From Komarekiella atlantica HA4396-MV6 (GTDB lineage: Bacteria; Cyanobacteriota; Cyanobacteriia; Cyanobacteriales; Nostocaceae): a stretch of DNA of 64,000 nt. Shown one piece after another: positions 1-9,613 of the stretch. Where the stretch lies: NCBI GenBank assembly GCA_019359395.1, contig JAHHHK010000004.1:1-64000 (forward strand), in the 5' to 3' direction. The notes under the pieces are model-generated. The model saw only the letters and a program-made list of their open reading frames with translations. It was not told where the DNA came from and did not search any database. The position numbers and the translations under genes were made by a program. Numbering within the stretch: the stretch's first letter is position 1; each line of letters starts with the position of its first letter.

Positions 1-85
1 CGCAGTTAGTACAGATGTGATTTTGTTTACCTCTCCGCTTTCCATTCTTTCTAATTTCCGTAGACCCACAGTATGGACATTGCAC
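1..85 (-). CDS. IS1-family transposase, N-terminal zinc ribbon (cut by window edge)
   Basis: Reading leftward from a GTG at 85 gives 28 codons that run off the window. They hold a zinc ribbon of the form CPYC-x18-CTNC with a basic KRRGK stretch between. This is the InsA-like DNA-binding head seen at the start of cyanobacterial IS1-family transposases. A GAGG lies about 10 bases upstream of the GTG, which decides the start; an earlier ATG is closed by TGA after one codon. The catalytic DDE part is outside the window, so it is unknown whether the element is complete. Confidence 0.7.
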   Translation of the reverse strand, partial: MQCPYCGSTEIRKNGKRRGKQNHICTNC

Positions 86-263
86 AGTAGATGACCTCAA
101 TTCATCCCTCTATTATGCAATGCCAAAGTTCTTTAGTTTCTAGCAATTTAGTTAATAGGATGGAAAAACTTCAGGTAGGGAGTAACCTGCAAGAGGTGAA
201 TATTCGGTAGTAGTAGAGACATTGCATTAGACTTATTGCAAAAATCCGAATAAAATCAAAAAT

Positions 264-366
264 AACCACAGCGAAAAGTTTGCGCGTCCGGGTTTCCCGG
301 CGCAAAACTTTTCAAGACAGATGAACACAGATAAATATCGGTGTTCATCTGTGTTTATCTGTGGTT
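264..366. repeat. Dispersed MITE-like repeat with terminal inverted repeats
   Basis: The element starts AACCACAG and ends CTGTGGTT, perfect 8-bp inverted ends. Inside, CAGATGAACAC pairs with GTGTTCATCTG, and the left half carries a GCGAAAAGT...GCAAAACTTTTCAAGA hairpin block. The same block occurs, tandemly doubled, at 29436-29539, and a degenerate form lies near 18345-18400. It looks like a non-coding mobile or structural repeat family. Confidence 0.6.
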
Positions 367-435
367 CGATTTCAAAAATCTCGGTTTATAATAGATTTCA
401 GGTAAATGAAGTACATAAATAAAACCCAAAACCAT

Positions 436-464
436 GTAGAGACGTTGCATTGCAACGTCTCTAC
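436..464. terminator. Perfect 14-bp palindrome at the kinase stop codon
   Basis: GTAGAGACGTTGCA at 436-449 and its exact complement at 451-464 flank a single T. The 3' arm overlaps the stop codon of the leftward kinase gene by one base. There is no clear T-run, so it may be a repeat recruited as a terminator. Related GTAGAGAC...GTCTCTAC palindromes lie at 17999-18026 and, degenerate, near 29651 and 57413. Confidence 0.5.
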
Positions 465-2581
465 TATGGTGAATTGGTAGGATTAGGACTGGGTACAGTT
501 GGTACGATCGCAGGCTGTGATTTATCGGCTTGTTGTTGGCGTTGGGCTTTATTGCGAGCGTCTATTGCTTGTTGGTAATCAGGCTTGTATTTAATTGCTT
601 GGTCATAAGATGCGATCGCATCTTGATATCGATTCAAAACAAATAAAGCATTGCCTCTACTATACCAGCTTTCGTAATGGTCTGGCTTATAACGAACTGC
701 CCTATTATAAGATGCGATCGCGTCTTCATATTTCTGTAAATTGTATTGCGAATTCCCCAGGTTATACCAAAGTTGATAATCGTTTCGCTTAATTGCTGCC
801 GCTTTATTATAAGCTTCCACTGCTGCTTGATAGCGTTGGCTTTGATGTAGCGACCAGCCAAGATTATACCACGCTTGATAGTTACTCGGATTGTATTTAA
901 TTACTTGGTTAAAAGATTCAATTGCTTCTGGATAACGTTGCAAGTTTAATAGTATATTACCTCTCGACAGCCAAGCTTGATAATAATTTGGTTGGTATTG
1001 TACAGCTTTATCATAAGCTGTAAAAGCATCTTGATAACGCTGTAAATTAACTAACGAATTTCCAATATTATACCAAACTTGCTCATAGTCTGGTTTGAAT
1101 TCTACAACTTTATCATAGGCAGCGATCGCATCTTTATATCGCTTTAAATTTTGCAAAGCTAATCCTTTTTTGTACCAAGCTTCGTAATCATCTGCATTCA
1201 ACTCAATTGCTTGCTCATAAGATTTAATTGCTTCGTCATATTGGTTTAAATTACTTAAAGCCTCCCCTTTAGCTTTTAAAACTTCTGGGTTATCATCTTT
1301 AAGTTGTATTGCTCTATCGAAAGAGGCGATCGCTTCTTGATATCGCCGTAACATACCCAATACATAGCCTCGCCCTATCCAAGCCTCTAAATAATCAGGC
1401 TGAATTTGAATTGCTTTATCGTATGCCGCTAGAGCTTCTTTGTATTGTTTTAATTTATAAAGCGTTTTAGCTTGACCATTCCATCCTTGAGCATAATCTG
1501 GTCTCACATTAACCGCTTTTTCATATATTGTTAGCGCGTCTTTATAACGTTGCAAATCAAAAAGCGTATTGCCTTGATTATATAATGCTGTGGCGTTGTT
1601 TGAATTGATATGATTAAAAATAAAGATTGATGCTATGCCGCTGACGCCGATTAAACATATCGCTAAGAGAAACTTCGCTAATATCCCTTTTTTAGGTTTA
1701 TAGTTTTTGATATTTTTGGCTGGAGAGATAGGGGTCAATGCTATTGTCCCCAGAGGTGGCTGTGCTAACTCTTTCAGCGCTTGTAATGCCACTGTTGCCG
1801 AAGGGTAGCGTTGCCGAAAATCGTAACACACCATTTTATCTAGAAATTGAGCGAATTCTGGCGCGACTGTGGTTTGATTGCGCCAAATAAATTCATTAGT
1901 ATCAGGATCTTTTGCTATTTCTTCGGGAGCTAATCCTGTGAGAGCTTGAATAGCAATTATCCCTACAGCATAGATATCACTGCTAAATTTTGGTGAACCC
2001 TGAGCTTGTTCTCCAGGAATATATCCAGGAGTACCTATAGCTACAGTAGATTTGGGTTGTCCTTGGGGAGTAATTACCTGGGTAGTAATTTGTTTAACTG
2101 CACCAAAATCAATTAAAATCAATTTGCCATCTGACTGGCGTCTAAGAATATTTCGCGGATTAACATCGCGGTGAATTACGTTTTGTTGATGGACAAATTC
2201 TAAAATTGCCAAAATCTCTTGTAAAAATGAGATTACCTCGTCTGAATTTAGGCTTTTTCCTGGCGTTAATTCTTGACTTAAATCATGGCCTTCGATGAAT
2301 TCCTGTACGAGATAAAATTCTGCATCTTCCTCAAAGTAGGCTAAAAGTTGGGGAATGCGATCGTGAGTACCTAATCTATATAAAACTTGCGCTTCTGTAT
2401 CAAATAAACGCCTAGCTGTCTCCAAAGTTACTGGATCATTGGCTTGAGGCTTGAGTTTCTTGACCACACATTGAGGTGAACCAGGCAATTGAGTATCGTA
2501 AGCGACAAAAGTTTCACCAAAACCCCCACCTCCCAAGTGACTAATAATTTGGTATCTTCCAACAAGTGTGTTTCCCAGCAT
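464..2581 (-). CDS. Membrane Ser/Thr protein kinase with C-terminal TPR array
   Basis: 705 aa. The N-terminal Hanks-type kinase domain (about 10-275) has a glycine loop GGGGFGETF at 17-25, the ATP-binding lysine in VVKK (K41 or K42), HRDVNPRN at 137-144, DFG at 158-160 and GTPGYIPGE at 183-191. One hydrophobic segment (about 302-322) should anchor it in the membrane. Ten 34-residue TPRs follow (about 331-670), then a Pro/Ser-rich tail. Such proteins phosphorylate Ser/Thr on targets that may be recruited by the TPRs; the substrate is not evident. The catalytic loop has Asn where most kinases have Lys (HRDxN instead of HRDxK), although D139 and N144 are kept. It stands alone, with a strong palindrome just after the stop. 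Confidence 0.9.
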   Translation of the reverse strand: MLGNTLVGRYQIISHLGGGGFGETFVAYDTQLPGSPQCVVKKLKPQANDPVTLETARRLFDTEAQVLYRLGTHDRIPQLLAYFEEDAEFYLVQEFIEGHDLSQELTPGKSLNSDEVISFLQEILAILEFVHQQNVIHRDVNPRNILRRQSDGKLILIDFGAVKQITTQVITPQGQPKSTVAIGTPGYIPGEQAQGSPKFSSDIYAVGIIAIQALTGLAPEEIAKDPDTNEFIWRNQTTVAPEFAQFLDKMVCYDFRQRYPSATVALQALKELAQPPLGTIALTPISPAKNIKNYKPKKGILAKFLLAICLIGVSGIASIFIFNHINSNNATALYNQGNTLFDLQRYKDALTIYEKAVNVRPDYAQGWNGQAKTLYKLKQYKEALAAYDKAIQIQPDYLEAWIGRGYVLGMLRRYQEAIASFDRAIQLKDDNPEVLKAKGEALSNLNQYDEAIKSYEQAIELNADDYEAWYKKGLALQNLKRYKDAIAAYDKVVEFKPDYEQVWYNIGNSLVNLQRYQDAFTAYDKAVQYQPNYYQAWLSRGNILLNLQRYPEAIESFNQVIKYNPSNYQAWYNLGWSLHQSQRYQAAVEAYNKAAAIKRNDYQLWYNLGNSQYNLQKYEDAIASYNRAVRYKPDHYESWYSRGNALFVLNRYQDAIASYDQAIKYKPDYQQAIDARNKAQRQQQADKSQPAIVPTVPSPNPTNSP

Positions 2582-2789
2582 CTCGTTTGCCTAGTTGAAT
2601 GCGATGCGATCTGATTCCGATCTTGCCACACGTTGGGAGGAAGAGGGGGGAGAGAATATATTAGTGAAAGATTGTCATAAAGACACTTATTTCGCCGCAC
2701 TACTTATACCAAATGCTAATAAATAGTTGAGTGAGGCGATCGCACCCAACTTCCTAAATCTTCAACTGTGCAATCACCCCTTAACTTAA

Positions 2790-3389
2790 TCACAGCGTCG
2801 CCACAAGTTCCTTCAAGCGATCGCGTCCATCTCGAAAGACTGGCCAACCATCTCCCACCAGCACCGCTTCTACCTGACTTAGTTGGGCCAACCTGCGAAC
2901 AGAAGCAACTGCTTCTTCTCGATTCAGCAACTTGTCATCTGGCAAAATCGTTAAGCTACCTGCTTTGCGTGCTCGCACTAAATCCCCTGTAATCAAGGTT
3001 GTTTCCTCCAGCAGTAGAGCTAGTTCACCGGGAGTTTTAGAACCTTGGAGTTCAATTACCTGGAGTCCTGGTACTAATTCTTCACCATCAGAGAGCCAGC
3101 GATCGCAAAATACAGGAAAAGCATCTTTTTCTCCTACAGGGCCGGCTATCTTAGCATAAGTTTGATCGGCAATTTCTTTAGCTGCTCTGACATGCTCGGA
3201 GTTAGTTAGTACAATCCAAACCACACCACCGAGGGATTTCAGGTGATTCCAATCATGGTTTGATAGGGCTACTGGATCAATCAAGATGTTGCCATCGGGA
3301 CGAATCCAGGCAATCCCATTGAAATCAATATTTCTTGCCGGATTGAAATTAGACCAGCCATAAAGATCGGGACGGTGCAGAGATTTCAT
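2790..3389 (-). CDS. MBL-fold-like hydrolase family protein
   Basis: 199 aa, no signal peptide or membrane segment. The pattern VVWIVLTNSEH, followed by a late LITGDLV strand and a C-terminal LVGDGWPVF strand, is that of a metallo-beta-lactamase fold. The usual HxHxDH metal motif is reduced to TNSEH, so a normal dinuclear zinc site is not obvious. The protein may be a non-hydrolytic or altered member. The start is the ATG at 3389. The gene is flanked by repeats and has no operon partner. The fold call is inference from motif spacing. Confidence 0.6.
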   Translation of the reverse strand: MKSLHRPDLYGWSNFNPARNIDFNGIAWIRPDGNILIDPVALSNHDWNHLKSLGGVVWIVLTNSEHVRAAKEIADQTYAKIAGPVGEKDAFPVFCDRWLSDGEELVPGLQVIELQGSKTPGELALLLEETTLITGDLVRARKAGSLTILPDDKLLNREEAVASVRRLAQLSQVEAVLVGDGWPVFRDGRDRLKELVATL

Positions 3390-3734
3390 GATGATTTGGG
3401 ATTAGTACCTTCATAGTTGACTATTAATCTCAATAATTTAGTATATAGACTAACGGTTGCATTCCATCTAAATCTGGAATTTGAGTATACTACGATAAAT
3501 CTATCGATATTGCAGTTATTATCAAAATTACGTAAATTCTCAAATAGCACTTACTTAAACTACAGCAAACCCTGCAACCATCTTAACCTCCCTTTCTTCT
3601 CTCCGCGCTCTCTGCGCCTCTGCGGTAGCCTACGGCAAGCCGCGAATCCGTCTACGTTTCTCTTCAACATCCCAACTCATTTAACATGAAACACCCACAA
3701 AACACATATCCCCCACAACTGACAAGGAAAAACT
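3390..3734. other. Intergenic region with a dispersed CTCTGCGCCTCTGCGG repeat
   Basis: There is no convincing gene. Around 3601-3645 lies the short GC-rich repeat CTCTGCGCCTCTGCGG followed by GCCTACGGCAAGC, a common intergenic motif of Nostocales genomes. The last 20 bases hold an AAGGAAAA ribosome site for the next gene. Confidence 0.45.
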
Positions 3735-6252
<2,518 letters not shown>

Positions 6253-6600
6253 TATAAGTTCATAAATTATTATGTCTAGCAATCTTTTGTCAAAGAAATA
6301 AGACATAATTCCTGAGTAAGAAATCAGCCTAAATTTTGCTCCCCAAGTTAAAAGCTTAGCATCTAAAAAAATCTCTACTTCATTAGGAGAGTTTGTAATC
6401 TCTAATATGTAAGAATTTCCGCTAAAAAGGGACTAAGTTTATGTGAGATTAGTTCTAATTTCCGGTAAATATATCGGGATAGTAGGCTTATAAATCTGGG
6501 ATAAAAAATACTATTGACTCCTTAAAAAGATAGGACTAGTGTTGTAAGTAGTCCTTCCAAGGACACTCTTTATGCATCAAAAAATCAGGAGATATTTCTT
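6253..6600 (+). other. Upstream region of the Met/Cys-rich gene
   Basis: There is no gene in this 348-bp stretch. It holds the short element at 6383-6410 that is shared with the two peptide-gene leaders. A TTGACT hexamer lies at 6514-6519, but no good -10 follows at normal spacing. AGGAG occurs about 9 bases before the next ATG. Confidence 0.4.
6383..6410 (+). promoter_or_regulatory. Short conserved element (copy A) also found upstream of the GG-leader peptides
   Basis: TTAGGAGAGTTT, then AATCTCTA, then ATATGT. The same blocks in the same order occur at 8371-8400 and 9307-9336 in front of the peptide genes. TAG(G)AGA can pair with TCTCTA as a small hairpin. The similarity is limited to about 28 bases here. 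Its function is unknown. Confidence 0.35.
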
Positions 6601-6963
6601 ATGATGATGATGATGACCGAATCCATGACTACCGAAATGCAAACTTGCATGAAAGCTTGCATGGAATGTCACAAAATGTGCATGGAAACTATGGCTTACT
6701 GCATGAGCAAAGGCGGTAAGTACATGGACATGAGCATGATGAGCATGATGCGCGATTGTTCAGAAATGTGCATGATGTGTATGAACATGATGATGGGCGG
6801 TTCCGAGTTCATGGGACGCACTTGTATGCTTTGTGCGGAAATGTGCGATCGCTGTGCAATGGTTTGTGAAAAAATGAGCGATGACCCCAAGATGATGGAA
6901 TGCGCCGCCGCTTGCCGCAAGTGTGCAGAATCTTGCAAATCTATGCAAATGATGCCTGCTTAA
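6601..6963 (+). CDS. Met/Cys-rich four-helix-bundle copper-storage-like protein
   Basis: 120 aa with 36 Met and 17 Cys by count. The cysteines sit in repeated CxxxC, CxxC and CMxxC patterns along predicted helices (for example TCMKACMECHKMC and CRKCAESC). This matches the DUF326/Csp family of cytosolic copper-storage proteins, which line the core of a four-helix bundle with Cys and bind many Cu(I) ions. There is no signal peptide, which favours a cytosolic Csp3-like role. AGGAG about 9 bases upstream supports the first of five consecutive ATGs. The Met content is unusually high even for the family. The gene is monocistronic and ends in a strong hairpin. Confidence 0.8.
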   Translation: MMMMMTESMTTEMQTCMKACMECHKMCMETMAYCMSKGGKYMDMSMMSMMRDCSEMCMMCMNMMMGGSEFMGRTCMLCAEMCDRCAMVCEKMSDDPKMMECAAACRKCAESCKSMQMMPA

Positions 6964-7002
6964 TTCTACTACCCAGCAGAAGTTTCTCTGCAACCTAATA
7001 TT

Positions 7003-7043
7003 CAAGCGCTCAGGCTCATCGGGTCTGGGCGCTTGAAGTTTTT
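7003..7043 (+). terminator. Rho-independent terminator of the copper-storage-like gene
   Basis: An 11-bp stem with one G-U pair (CAAGCGCTCAG at 7003-7013 with CTGGGCGCTTG at 7025-7035) is followed by AAGTTTTT. It lies 40 bases after the stop codon. Confidence 0.8.
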
Positions 7044-7235
7044 AGACATTGGTTACAAGCCAAAGCGTGAAGAGAAAATCCCAATTCATACTCAAATTTA
7101 GCAAGGCCGCGATCGCTTTCACCTTTTCGCTCAATTTTTGCACAAGTGACATCTACAGAAGTGCATAACTTGCACTGACACAAAGCAGGCTTCTATGAAA
7201 TACTAATCCTGCTGATGTCTTATGGCTAAAGACAG

Positions 7236-8033
7236 ATGAAACACCTAAAATCCCGTTCTCAAGACCTGCGGAGTTTGTTTGAGAACAATATCACAATTGA
7301 ATATGTGGCTGAACCCTTGAAAGCTGTGCCAGATGACGCTGAGGTGTCAGAGGTGCTGTATTGGATGCGCCTACAGGATTTTGATGTTGTTGGTCTGGAG
7401 ACGGGAGATACTATTAGTGGCTATGTTGAACGCTCCAGTTTAATGCAAGCCAAATCTGGCAAGTGTAGAGATTATCAACGGGTGTTTCATCCCAAAGAAC
7501 TCATTGCTATTTCCACCCCATTAATGAAGTTGTTACCCATCTTGCAACAAACTCCTCGATTGTTTGTCCTAGACTGTAATCAAGTGAGTGGAATTGTTAC
7601 CTGTGGCGACTTGCAAAAAGCACCCGCGCGGATGCTCCTGTTTGGCTTAGTAACCTTACTAGAGATGAATTTGCTACGGCTAGTGCGGCTTTATTATCCC
7701 CAAGATTCTTGGCAGCAAGTCTTGAAACCTGAGCGGTTAAAAGTTGCCCAACGCCTATGGCGAGAGAGTCAGGAAAGAAATGAAGCAACAGATTTGTTAG
7801 ATTACTTGCAATTCTGTGATAAGCGAGAGTTGGTTTTAAATCAACCAGAACTTCTTGAGCAATTGGGATTAAAATCGAAGCGGTTTGGCGAACGCTTCCT
7901 AAAGTCTGCCGAACAGTTGCGAAATCGATTGGCTCACGCCCAAAGTTTAGTTAGTGGTTCTTCTTGGATAGAGTTGATTTCCTTAGCAGAGGCAATGGAA
8001 ACACTGTTAATCCGCTGTGAAGAAATTGAGTGA
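7236..8033 (+). CDS. CBS-domain protein with C-terminal HEPN-like motif
   Basis: 265 aa. The first 130 or so residues have the alternating strand/helix pattern of two CBS motifs (PDDAEVSEVLYWMRLQDFDV...ISGYV and TPRLFVLD...SGIVTCGDL). The second half is helical and contains RNRLAH at 229-234, which fits the RNxxxH signature of HEPN RNases. In a CBS-HEPN fusion the CBS part would sense a nucleotide and the HEPN part might act on RNA or bind nucleic acid; this is inference. There is no partner nucleotidyltransferase or antitoxin beside it. The start is the ATG at 7236. An uncharacterised CBS protein without catalytic activity is the conservative reading. Confidence 0.55.
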   Translation: MKHLKSRSQDLRSLFENNITIEYVAEPLKAVPDDAEVSEVLYWMRLQDFDVVGLETGDTISGYVERSSLMQAKSGKCRDYQRVFHPKELIAISTPLMKLLPILQQTPRLFVLDCNQVSGIVTCGDLQKAPARMLLFGLVTLLEMNLLRLVRLYYPQDSWQQVLKPERLKVAQRLWRESQERNEATDLLDYLQFCDKRELVLNQPELLEQLGLKSKRFGERFLKSAEQLRNRLAHAQSLVSGSSWIELISLAEAMETLLIRCEEIE

Positions 8034-8335
8034 ATGGTTTATGACTGCAACTATTGATGGTTTTGTAACCAAGTTGCCAAATCCGCTGCTGTAAAAATCA
8101 AATTGAATAAATATTCTGGCATAACTAGCTTTTTGAATAATAAATAGATAAAAGCTGGGAAATTATCCTGTTTAATCTCTTTTTTTAGTTAATATAAGTT
8201 TCAAAGTTAGAATTTTTGAATTTTTCCATGTGTAATTTGTTTGTGCTACATTTTGTAGTTTTGAGCATGAGTTAAATTATCTAACTAATCAAAGTAATAT
8301 ATTTTCTTTAACTAAAGAGTGAATCTGATGTAATT
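8034..8335. other. AT-rich intergenic region
   Basis: Nothing recognisable is seen here. The region is very AT-rich and ends where the conserved leader of the first peptide gene begins; its promoter is presumably here. Confidence 0.3.
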
Positions 8336-8484
8336 CAAAAGCTAGAAATTTAGCATATTTGTTTCTAACTTTAGGAGAGTTTAATCTCTAGAAAATATGT
8401 CTAAAACTAAAAGCGTAGGTATTACACATCTATCTGTTTTCCAAGCGTGTGTGTAACACCTGTGTTGTGAAATTGAGGAAACGA
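8336..8484 (+). promoter_or_regulatory. Conserved structured 5' leader (copy B) of the first GG-leader peptide gene
   Basis: Bases 8336-8431 match 9272-9367 at 91 of 96 positions, and all five differences are transitions. Visible structures are a GCTAG/TTTAGC hairpin, the TAGGAGA/TCTCTA hairpin, and a long-range stem pairing GGTATTACACA (8418-8428) with TGTGTAACACC (8450-8460). TTGAGG lies just before the ATG. No known riboswitch class was recognised. It could be a promoter region, an RNA thermometer or attenuator, or a leader-peptide region. Confidence 0.5.
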
Positions 8485-8486
8485 TT

Positions 8487-8690
8487 ATGTCAGATCAAGT
8501 TATCAAATCAGACTTACTTGTGGAGTTATCCGCAGACGAACAGCAGGTTGTAGCTGGAGGAAAATATTACGGCGGTTTCTATGGTCGTGGCTCCTATGGC
8601 GGTCGTGGATTCTATGGCGGTCGTGGATTCTATGGTGGTCGTGGATTCTATGGCGGTCGTGGTTTTTATGGCGGTCGTGGTTTTTACTAA
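8487..8690 (+). CDS. Double-glycine-leader peptide precursor with GGRGFY repeats
   Basis: 67 aa. Residues 1-25 are an acidic leader MSDQVIKSDLLVEL... ending in AGG, the double-glycine site normally cut by a C39 peptidase/ABC exporter. The core of 42 residues is Gly/Tyr/Phe/Arg only, apart from one Lys and one Ser. It ends in five exact GGRGFY units encoded by 18-bp tandem repeats. The leader is almost identical to that of the peptide at 9428. Such leaders define cyanobacterial bacteriocin-like (CTB-type) precursors, but no maturation or export gene is adjacent. It may be a secreted antimicrobial, a matrix peptide or a signal. TTGAGG sits before the ATG, and codon use in the repeat is uniform, which suggests recent expansion. 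Confidence 0.75.
   Translation: MSDQVIKSDLLVELSADEQQVVAGGKYYGGFYGRGSYGGRGFYGGRGFYGGRGFYGGRGFYGGRGFY
8598..8687 (+). repeat. Five 18-bp tandem repeats coding GGRGFY
   Basis: Five contiguous 18-base units run to the last sense codon. They differ only at silent positions, such as GGC/GGT and GGA/GGT. The exact period makes copy-number change by slippage likely. Confidence 0.95.
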
Positions 8691-8751
8691 GTTAATCCAG
8701 CTTGCGAACTAGTAGCCTTGTAGTTCAAAGTCTAAAATTAGCAAGGCAACG

Positions 8752-8811
8752 AGAAGACTGATATAACTCGCTCAAGCTAAATCAAGTCTTGGGCAAGTTT
8801 ATCAGTCTTCT
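8752..8811 (+). terminator. Long-stem hairpin after the first peptide gene
   Basis: AGAAGACTGATA (8752-8763) pairs perfectly with TATCAGTCTTCT (8800-8811) around a 36-base loop, 62 bases after the stop. A diverged version of this 3' region follows the second peptide gene (about 9636-9735). There is no good T-run, so a structured 3' UTR is as likely as a terminator. Confidence 0.45.
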
Positions 8812-9271
8812 ATGTTCTCTTAAAGCATCAAATGAAAGGTCTGGAGACAATAAAGTAAACCGCTACTATAGCACCTAATTTTCTGCCTTACTTTACTTCA
8901 GATACAAATAGTTTTGACTAACTGACAAGCAGCTATCTTATAGTCTAACTAAAGGCGATCGCAGTAATTTTATATCCATCAAGTTATTTTCCAAGATGGA
9001 AATACTATTTATAGTAATTCTATTCGCTCTGTGAAAGTTGCAAGACTTCAAAAACTCAGTTTTTTTAGTTTCAAGGAACCATTTTATAGAAAAATTACAT
9101 CAAATTTAAATTCATAGGCTTATATAAAGCTCTTTACTAGTAAATACTTGAGTAAGCTATCACCAGTAAGAGTTTGTAAACAAGTGTAAAATATTTAAAC
9201 AATAAAAATAAGATTGCTCATTGTATTCAAGAAAATATTTCATTCAACTTAAGATAGTATTCAGCATCAAC
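8812..9271. other. Intergenic region between the duplicated peptide genes
   Basis: About 460 AT-rich bases with one HIP1-like site near 8956. No ORF, RNA gene or terminator beyond the listed hairpin was recognised. It separates two copies of a duplicated unit (leader, peptide, 3' region) whose start codons are 941 bp apart. Confidence 0.4.
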
Positions 9272-9425
9272 CAAAAGCTAGAGATTTAGCATATTTGTTT
9301 CTAACTTTAGGAGAGTTTAATCTCTAGGAAATATGTCTAGAACTAAAAGCGTAGGTATTGCACACCTCAACTAAATTAGTTGTACAGATGTGTGTAACAT
9401 CTATGTACTGAATTGAGGTCAATCA
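9272..9425 (+). promoter_or_regulatory. Conserved structured 5' leader (copy C) of the second GG-leader peptide gene
   Basis: Same element as 8336-8431. The long-range stem is kept with wobble pairs: GGTATTGCACA (9353-9363) against TGTGTAACATC further down. The loop here gains its own perfect hairpin, CAACTAA/TTAGTTG. TTGAGG lies before the ATG at 9428. Confidence 0.5.
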
Positions 9426-9427
9426 TT

Positions 9428-9613
9428 ATGTCAGATCAAGTCATCAAATCCGATTTGCTTGTAGACTTACCCACAGAAGAACAGCAGCTTCTATCTGGAG
9501 GTCGTTGGGGCGGCTGGCGTGGAGGCTGGCGTGGAGGCTGGCGCGGCGGCTGGCGCGGAGGCTGGCGCGGCGGCTGGCGCGGACGCCGCTGGGGCCGCCG
9601 CGGCTGGTGGTAA
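9428..9613 (+). CDS. Double-glycine-leader peptide precursor with GGWR repeats
   Basis: 61 aa from the ATG at 9428. That start is chosen because it matches the paralogue exactly and follows TTGAGG; an in-frame ATG five codons earlier overlaps the ribosome site. The 25-residue leader MSDQVIKSDLLVDL... ends in SGG. The 36-residue core contains only Gly (15), Arg (11) and Trp (10): RW, then six GGWR units, then GRRWGRRGWW. The predicted charge is about +11. Arg/Trp-rich compositions are typical of membrane-active antimicrobial peptides, but that role is inference. The coding repeat is far more GC-rich than its surroundings. No modification enzyme or transporter is nearby. Confidence 0.75.
   Translation: MSDQVIKSDLLVDLPTEEQQLLSGGRWGGWRGGWRGGWRGGWRGGWRGGWRGRRWGRRGWW
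9509..9580 (+). repeat. Six 12-bp tandem repeats coding GGWR
   Basis: Six in-frame 12-base units (GG[AC]GGCTGGCG[TC]-like) vary only at third positions, embedded in an AT-rich region. Confidence 0.93.

Noticed and set aside
3417-3689. 90-codon open frame before cystathionine beta-synthase
   Set aside because: It overlaps a dispersed intergenic repeat, has no ribosome site and shows no protein-like conservation signal.
6514-6542. Sigma-70 promoter before the copper-storage-like gene
   Set aside because: TTGACT is good, but the hexamer at 17-bp spacing (TAGTGT) is a poor -10; not strong enough to call.
6696-7005. Antisense frames opposite the Met/Cys-rich gene
   Set aside because: Open only because of the skewed ATG/TGC codon content of the real gene; products look like composition artefacts.
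8336-8484. Known riboswitch class (glutamine, manganese, cobalamin) in the peptide leader
   Set aside because: No consensus core of these classes could be matched by eye; kept as an unknown element instead.
8598-8687. Tandem repeats considered as a CRISPR array
   Set aside because: Units are contiguous without spacers, in frame and coding. The same applies to 62743-63354 and, without coding, to 29436-29539.
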